Assembly (NCBI GenBank): GCA_030765065.1
Contig: CM060989.1
Location: forward strand, 58,418,001 to 58,482,000
Source of the DNA: Deroplatys truncata
Lineage: Eukaryota; Arthropoda; Insecta; Mantodea; Mantidae
Length of the DNA stretch: 64,000 nt
Direction: 5' to 3'
Part shown: in pieces, positions 58,448-64,000 of the stretch
How positions within the stretch are numbered: the first letter of the stretch is position 1
Layout: the number at the start of each line of letters is the position of its first letter
Translations under genes and position numbers: made by a program
The notes under the pieces: generated by a model
Database searches by the model: none
What the model saw: only the letters and a program-made list of their open reading frames with translations
Told to the model about the DNA's origin: nothing

Positions 58448-59217
58448 TGTACAAGTATAAAGTGTTATGTGAATGTATTACGTAGTTAAACAATGTAGGG
58501 GCTGTGACAATAGAAGCAAGCTGCTTTTCTTAGCAAACAGAATTACAAAGTAAAATCCGAAAGTTGCTAACAATGAGGTAACCTTGAGACAACAATAAAT
58601 TAGAAAGTTTAAAAAAAGTTACTAATAGTTCTTGGAATAATAATAAAGTGATATTTAAAACAGTTTATAAATAGCCAATCAAAAACTAGAAATGCTAAAA
58701 ATTAAATAAAGGTATTCGATTGGAGTAGGATTAGCCAATCAGAGACTTGAAATAGAGAAAATGTACAAATTCAGGTGGTAGACGCTACAAGAAAGCGTAA
58801 CCAAGCAGTTCGGTACGGTACGGGTTCAGTGTGAGACAAAAATTTCATTGCGGTGAGAATAATATAAAGGTTACCTATAAAAAGTGCAATTAACAATAAT
58901 CTCACAGCTCTATAGTAGGATATATCAGTGAAGTGTTATTTAATCGTGTGAAGTATTAATTAATAAAGGGAGTGGAGTGCAATTATAATTTTGTATAAGC
59001 CTTCTTTCTTGAGCCGTACCAGTCCTGCTAAGAGGTGAATGTTCTGCAAATTACTAATGACGCAGCCGAGGCATAAATAAATAAAAACATTAAAATAAAA
59101 AGTTCGTTCTTAAACGTGGGGCGAAGGCCACGGAAAGTTGGTACCGTACGTGGGGCGAACGCTCCTAGAAACAATCTCCCGCAAATTGATGCCTAACGTG
59201 GTGCAACCGCTACAACA
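58448..59217 (+). mobile_element. probable solo LTR, third family (LC)
   Basis: tgtacaagtataaag at 58448 to ctacaaca at 59217, flanked by ATTA (58444-58447 and 59218-59221). An equally good left edge is 58434 with another ATTA just before it. It is internally AT-rich with short repeated attagccaatca-like blocks (58670-58745). The right end contains three primer-binding-site-like motifs. It has no coding sequence. Confidence 0.6.
59114..59204 (+). promoter_or_regulatory. three primer-binding-site-like motifs inside the LC LTR
   Basis: ACGTGGGGC at 59114-59122, TGGTACCGTACGTGGGGC at 59139-59156 and TGATGCCTAACGTGGTGC at 59187-59204. They lie before, not after, the proposed LTR end. Confidence 0.6.
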
Positions 59218-59244
59218 ATTAAACCCCTGTAATATCAAACCAAA

Positions 59245-59410
59245 ATCACATGACCTTCTCTAATCACTCTGCTACAAAATATTCTTATAAAAGGTTATTC
59301 TTCTATCTATTTCTGATTAATCCAGATAAGGTTTTAGTACAGATTTACACATTTCGCTATGTGATGAATTTGAAATTCCATGCTCTTTGCATGACCACGA
59401 GAAAAAAAAA
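59245..59410 (+). repeat. F1 element (outer, old), 5' half
   Basis: aatcacatgaccttctctaa through gctctttgcatgaccacgag and an A-run. An inner F1 starts at 59411. The 3' half of this copy is reduced to about 60300-60359. Confidence 0.7.
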
Positions 59411-60296
59411 TCTGATGTGTTACACTCACATGACTTTCTCTACTCTTATAAAACTATTTTTACAAACGCTTATTCTCCATATGCTTCATATTAATCGAGA
59501 TATCGAGATGTCAATCTTATTTGTAATTTTCTTGTAGATGCAAGGGGAATATGGTAGCTTTTAAGCGATAGTCAAATATTTTATCGCTGGTTGCTATGTG
59601 GCGCATTCCATTCTCTTTGCATGTCCAGGACATAAAAAAATGAATAACGAATTTGAGAAAAAGTATAAGTATTGGAAAATTTAAGGGAATAACAAGCAAT
59701 ATCTCGCAAACGGTTCACTCAACAAAAGAAATGTATATGACATAAATTGTGTATGTTAACGCGATCTACATTTTTCATGCAGTAAAATTTTGTCTATCTC
59801 TTATGGTTTACCAGTTATGCAAAAGTCGTTCATAATGAAGAATACTTTTGGAGACATTGCCAGAAAATTCGAGATATACATTTTATTTGTCATGACAATA
59901 TCTTAAACATATGATATTTTAATCAAAATCGTTAGAGCCGTTTTTGAGAAAATTAAAATTTTCGAAAAATGTTCTATGTAAAGGGTAGTCTGGGGTGGGG
60001 GGATTTTCTTGAAAACCTTCGTGTCGCATCTCTGAAAGATACTGAACCTAAATACCAAGTTTGGTGTTCATCCGACTCTTCGTTTTTGAGTTATGCTGTT
60101 CACAGACACACACACAGACACACACACACACAGACACACACACACACACACAGACACACACACGGACATGTTTCCAAAAATGCTATTTTTGGTTTCAGGA
60201 GGTCTCAAAACATGTATTTCCGGCGAAATCTCGGTATCGAATTTTTGGGTGGAATGCAATACTTCCCCTACTTACTATACGTAGTAGAGAAAGTAA
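59411..60296 (+). repeat. F1 element (inner), complete
   Basis: tctgatgtgttacactcac to gagaaagtaa. It has a long compound CA tract at 60103-60163. Confidence 0.92.
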
Positions 60297-60359
60297 ACAA
60301 AAAGCGAGTTAAAACTTAAAAATTAAGATAAATTGTACGTTTTAATGAGATCTACATTT

Positions 60360-61206
60360 TTACTTTCTCTACTATGTATAGTAAGTAGGGGAAGTATTGT
60401 ATTCCACCCAAAAATTCAATACTGAGATTTCACCGGAAATACATGTTTTGAAACCCCCTGAATCCAAAAAAAAAGCATTTTTGGAAACATGTCCGTGTGT
60501 GTGTCTGTGTGTCTGTCTGAACAGCATAACTCAGAAACGAACATTCGGATAAACACCAAACTTGGTATTTAGGTTCAGTATCTTACAGAGATGCGACACG
60601 AAGGTTTTCAAGAAAATCCCCCACCCCAGATTACCCTTTATATGGAACATTTTTCGAAAATTTTAATTTTCTCAAAAATGCCTCTAACGATTTTGATTAA
60701 AATATCATATGCTTAAGATACTTTCATGACAAATGAAATGTATATCTTGAATTTTCTGGGAATGTCTCCAAAAGTATTCTTCATTGTGAACGAATTTTGC
60801 ATAACTGGTAAACCATAAGAGATAGACAAAATTTTACTACACAAAAAATGTGGATCGCATTAAAATAGACAATTTATGTCACACACATTTTTTTTTTCTG
60901 AGTGATCCATTTTCGAGATATTGCTTGTTATTCCTTTAAATTTTCCAATACTTATACTTTTTCTCAAATGGGAATTCGTTATTCATTTTTTTGTCCTGGA
61001 CATGCAAAGAGAATGGAATACTCCACATAGCAACCAGCTCTTAAAATATTTGACTATCGCTTAAAGCCTACCAATTCCCCTTGTATCTACAAGAAAATTA
61101 GCAATAAGATTAACATCTCGATTAACATGAAGCATATGGAGAATAAGCGTTTGTAAAAATAGTTTGTACAAGAATAGAGAAAGTCATGTGAGTGTAACAC
61201 ATCAGA
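60360..61206 (-). repeat. F1 element, complete
   Basis: ttactttctctactatgta to gtgtaacacatcaga. It is inserted in a body fragment of an older F1 (gttttaatgagatctacat just before it), at a site different from the usual A-run. Confidence 0.9.
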
Positions 61207-61784
61207 ATTTTTAAAAAAAGAACCAGTACTTTAAAATTACGCCTTGTACTATTAGACAGTCAGCCACTCAAATATGCCACAGTTCACTGTAGGTCGCTAA
61301 ACAAGCAAAAGCGAATTAATCAAAGGAAACGCTGCAGGCCACGCGATACTTGGAAGACTGGACAGCAAGTTATCTCGTAGCTGTTCCGTACGTGTATTGG
61401 GCAAACCCCCCACAAAAGTGCAATCAACTGTTGGTCAGTGGTAGTGTATGTACTCACGGACTTAGACTTGGCTATGCATTAACAACACCTACGCGGGGTC
61501 ACGTTTGCCTTTAACATACCTTGTTTGATCCGTGACTGCTTCCACAATTGCTTCAAGTTTCAAGCAACAAAGGAATCCCTGAACAGATTTAGATCGGGGC
61601 GCGCTGGGCTTACAAGGCAAAATGGCTCCAAAGCCCTTTGCTCAATATGGTCTTACATTATTGTGCTGAAGATGCATATTGGCATACTGATAAGAGAAAA
61701 TATGTGTTATCCGAACCTATACTTTCTTTTGTTTAAACAATTTCGCTTATTTTAAAAGAAACGAAGCGTATTTTAAAGGATATA
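61207..61784. other. unassigned sequence
   Basis: Nothing recognised. Confidence 0.4.
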
Positions 61785-61786
61785 TA

Positions 61787-62387
61787 CAGGGTGGTCCATT
61801 TAAGTTGAGACTGTACAATATCTCCAAAACTAAGCGTTGTAGAAAGAAATAGCTTTAATAAAAGTTGCTTGATATCATAGAAGAAAGTACAGTTGAATTT
61901 ATTTTTTTTAATGTGAACCTACCTCTTTTATGTTGTTTTCTCATTCCTCATAAAAAACCTAACCAACATTTGTATAACGTACTTTGCAGTTATTCTTAGA
62001 CCAACATAAATAACAACGAAAATTCTTAATTGCTGCGTACGAAGAGCGCAATGAATGGTTGGACCATCCATGGATGGCCATTTGAGGGTCAAGTTACGTT
62101 TCATAATTGGGAACCAACGTTCTTTATTCTGTTTCCTTATTCCTCATCACAAAATAAACAGCTTTTTATAAACCATTTTCTAATGGGAAAACAACATACA
62201 AAATGTAGATTCCCATTAAAAAATTTAATTGTCGCTAAAATGACCATCATAACGTCCTCCAAATAAAACACGATTAATGACATTTACTTTACCCCATAAT
62301 ATCAAGCAACTTTTATTAAATACATTTCTTTCTACAACGCTCAGTTTTGGAGATATTATACAGTTTCATCTTAAATGGTCCACCCTA
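61787..62387. mobile_element. 601-bp MITE with long terminal inverted repeats
   Basis: cagggtggtccatttaagtt at 61787 and its reverse complement (ending atggtccaccct at 62386) extend inward for about 95 bp on each side, including tatctccaaaac, gttgtagaaagaaat and aaaagttgcttgatat. TA is present on both sides, inside short tatata runs. There is no transposase, so it depended on an enzyme of the Tc1/mariner/pogo kind. Confidence 0.9.
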
Positions 62388-62401
62388 TATATATATGCAA
62401 A

Positions 62402-62435
62402 ATTACTTTCTCTACCAGTATCTAGTAGTAATTAG
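62402..62435 (-). repeat. F1 element, old, 3' end
   Basis: ttactttctctaccagtat then ctagtagtaattag is a diverged hairpin end. The copy is split by the following SINE and continues at 62756-63040. Confidence 0.55.
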
Positions 62436-62439
62436 TCGG

Positions 62440-62755
62440 CTTATCCGTTCCTAGGTTCAGAGGCCTGTGGAGGAGCAGACGAACAATGAATCAGAGAATA
62501 GAAACCGGAACAGGGGATCGGCCCATAGCAGGTATAAGGGTGAGGGAAGAAGATGATATGAAATGGATGAAAGAAAACGTGATGATGGCGCAATTGGTGG
62601 GATGAACGTTGGGAAACTGGAAAACCCGGAGAAAAACCATCCAGACCAGCTTCGTCCTCCACAAATCTTACATGCGGGTCCCTAGGATCGAACATGGACC
62701 GCCGTGGTAGGAGGAGAGCGGTCTGAGCACTCGGCCACGGCGACGCCGCACCTAG
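62440..62755 (-). repeat. tRNA-headed SINE, family S4
   Basis: Minus-strand head gtggccgagtgctcagacc (A box) and tgttcgatcctaggg (B box), followed by gtggaggacgaagctggtc and gcctctgaacctagg. The head resembles Ser/Leu-type tRNAs (GGCCGAGTG). Confidence 0.65.
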
Positions 62756-63040
62756 CAGTTAGGAGGAAAAATTCTATGCCAAGGGCTCATCAAAAATAAC
62801 ATTTAGAGGGACTTTGAATCCCCCAAAAGGTATTTTCAGAAAAAGATCCGTTGTGGGTGCGTCTCTAAACAGCGTAACTCAAAAACGAAATGTCAAATGA
62901 ATACCAAACTTTGTTTAAAATTATGAGTCGAAATAATATTAATCAATTGGCACTTCACTGTTAATACTGTCCCAATTGCAACAAAAACAAAACTTTGTAC
63001 TTAAGTTCAGGATGTTTCAAAGATGGGACGCGCTGATTGT
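62756..63040 (-). repeat. F1 element, old, middle part
   Basis: aacagcgtaactcaaaaacg and gaataccaaactttgttt correspond to the F1 body after the microsatellite. The microsatellite itself is only gtgggtgcgt. Confidence 0.6.
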
Positions 63041-63059
63041 CAAGAAAACCTCCTTACCC

Positions 63060-63471
63060 AACATGTTCCAACAAATATCCCTGTGAAATGGTCTTACGAT
63101 TCCGCTTGTTCTCAACTGTGAGCAGTCACGACACCCATCTTGCTGACAGCTTTCTCAAACCCAAAAATTCGTGCAGAATGTTATACACCCGAGATAGTCG
63201 AGATGGTTACGGTCTTGGTTATCTCACGGATTTTCACTCGGCTGTCTTCCAACACAATATCGTGAACTTTGTTCACCATTTCTTGTGTTGTGACCTCAAC
63301 CGGCCGTCCTGTGCGCACGCCATCTCTTGTGCTCGAACGGCCACATCGAAATTCTGTGAATCATGCCATGTGATGGAACAGAGTCCCCATAATACTTGTT
63401 CAGATTTTCTTCCGTTTCCTTCACCGTCTTACCACGCAAAAAGGAGTGCCACGAAATTCACTTTTCTCCAT
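63060..63471 (-). pseudogene. mariner transposase N-terminal fragment
   Basis: From ATG at 63471 on the minus strand: MEKSEFRG, frame slips, KYYGDSVPSHGM-like region near 63390 (NLNKYYGDSVPSHGM in a decayed frame), then GVRTGRPVEVTTQEMVNKVH, DIVLEDSRVKIREITKTVTI and ILHEFLGLRKLSARW. These are the HTH and linker of mariner. The copy stops near 63060, before any catalytic residue, and runs into F1 sequence. Confidence 0.75.
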
Positions 63472-63644
63472 TTTCTACGCAGCAACACACTCTGCTTATT
63501 TTAGACGCTCTGAACAATGTTCTAAGAAACAAATGACGAATTTCAGCGATTATACCGAGAACAGATGGGTGCAAACAAGAAACCTGTGATTAGAACGCTA
63601 TCTCTCGTCAAAGTCATGGTTATCAATCCGCCCTCGTATATAAA

Positions 63645-63688
63645 CGATAGTAGCTAGAGAAAACCATGTGAATGTAACATATCAGATT
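63645..63688 (-). repeat. F1 5'-end fragment
   Basis: gatagtagctagagaaaacc then atgtgaatgtaacatatcag resembles the F1 5' terminus in reverse. It could close the old copy started at 62402. Confidence 0.55.
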
Positions 63689-64000
63689 ACATTTTTTAAC
63701 AATGGCAGCATTTACAAACAGATAGAAGTTCGGGTTTGGTAAAGCTAATAGGTTTCGGCATCTAAACACAGACAGAGCGCGGCGCTTTGTTCGGGAAAGA
63801 AAACAAGGTTTACCGGACTCTAATGGTTTAGCGCTTGTTAAGGCAGGAACAACAAACACAGTTTACACGCGCTATAATTGAATTTACGTAACTTTAAACA
63901 CCTGCTCCAACGCTAATGCCCATTTTGTTATATAATCCACAATAACATTGTTGAAATAACATGACTTCATTTTTATAACCTACGGATGCTTCTCTCACTT
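63689..64000. other. unassigned sequence
   Basis: No gene or repeat recognised up to the window end. Confidence 0.4.

Noticed and set aside
59969..60319. Recurring 60-116 codon open frames in F1 copies with HTHTH-rich stretches (also 9293-8976, 24048-24260, 45870-46157, 56688-57014)
   Set aside because: They recur because the copies are alike. The frame after the microsatellite changes with its length, and no copy shows codon-level conservation or a domain, so this is not a conserved protein.
63037..63504. 155-codon plus-strand open frame
   Set aside because: The opposite strand encodes a clear mariner N-terminal region, so this frame is its shadow.

Overview
This is an AT-rich eukaryotic intergenic window, almost certainly from an arthropod and most likely an insect with a large, transposon-packed genome. 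The support is the mix of mariner (DD34D) and Tc1 (DD34E) transposases, a hAT-like relic, gypsy-type LTR elements with 4-bp target duplications, several tRNA-headed SINE families, TA-flanked MITEs and abundant (CA)n microsatellites. I recognise no intact host protein gene. Essentially every interpretable feature is a mobile element or its debris, and species cannot be named from the sequence.

The dominant component is one interspersed family, called F1 here (about 0.85-0.9 kb when complete, more than twenty full, partial or nested copies on both strands). Read in its forward sense it starts TCTGATGTGT, carries ACTTTCTCTACT 22 nt in, has a (CA)n tract at a fixed internal place and ends with a short hairpin followed by GAGAAAGTAA. 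The same 12-mer is inverted at that end, 2 nt from the terminus. No target duplication is visible. This resembles the non-autonomous Helitron/Helentron group (HINE/DINE-like), but the assignment is inference. F1 copies repeatedly sit inside other F1 copies at the same internal A-run.

Layout. 1-1.2 kb: right part of a broken mariner inserted in an F1 copy. 1.4-10.1 kb: F1 copies, a short transposase-like relic and repeat B. 10.3-16.1 kb: tRNA SINEs, a 1.3-kb Tc1 element with intact ends but a broken gene, repeat D and a pogo-like inverted-repeat element. 18.2-25 kb: F1 copies, a hAT-like relic, a mariner relic, a SINE split by a solo LTR, the second repeat B and a nested F1 pair. 25.6-35.4 kb: F1 copies, one of which is split by a tandem LTR-internal-LTR-internal-LTR array with two copies of a gag-like gene (361 aa, the downstream one open, the upstream one broken). 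36-43.7 kb: older F1 copies, a GC-rich tRNA-headed repeat, a 131-bp hairpin and a solo LTR. 43.9-50.6 kb: SINE, Tc/IS630-like transposase relics, a nested F1 pair and another solo LTR. 51.3-57.7 kb: SINE, a complete-ended 1.29-kb mariner and F1 copies. 58.4-64 kb: a third type of LTR, F1 copies, a 601-bp MITE, a SINE and a mariner N-terminal relic.

The most unusual signal is in the LTR retroelements. The sequence that normally marks the end of the LTR, a primer-binding site close to the complement of the tRNA-Lys 3' end, is present two or three times in succession at the LTR-internal junction, and two or three times inside the 3' end of LTRs that are already bounded by target duplications. 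This looks as if U5 had grown by absorbing successive primer-binding sites.
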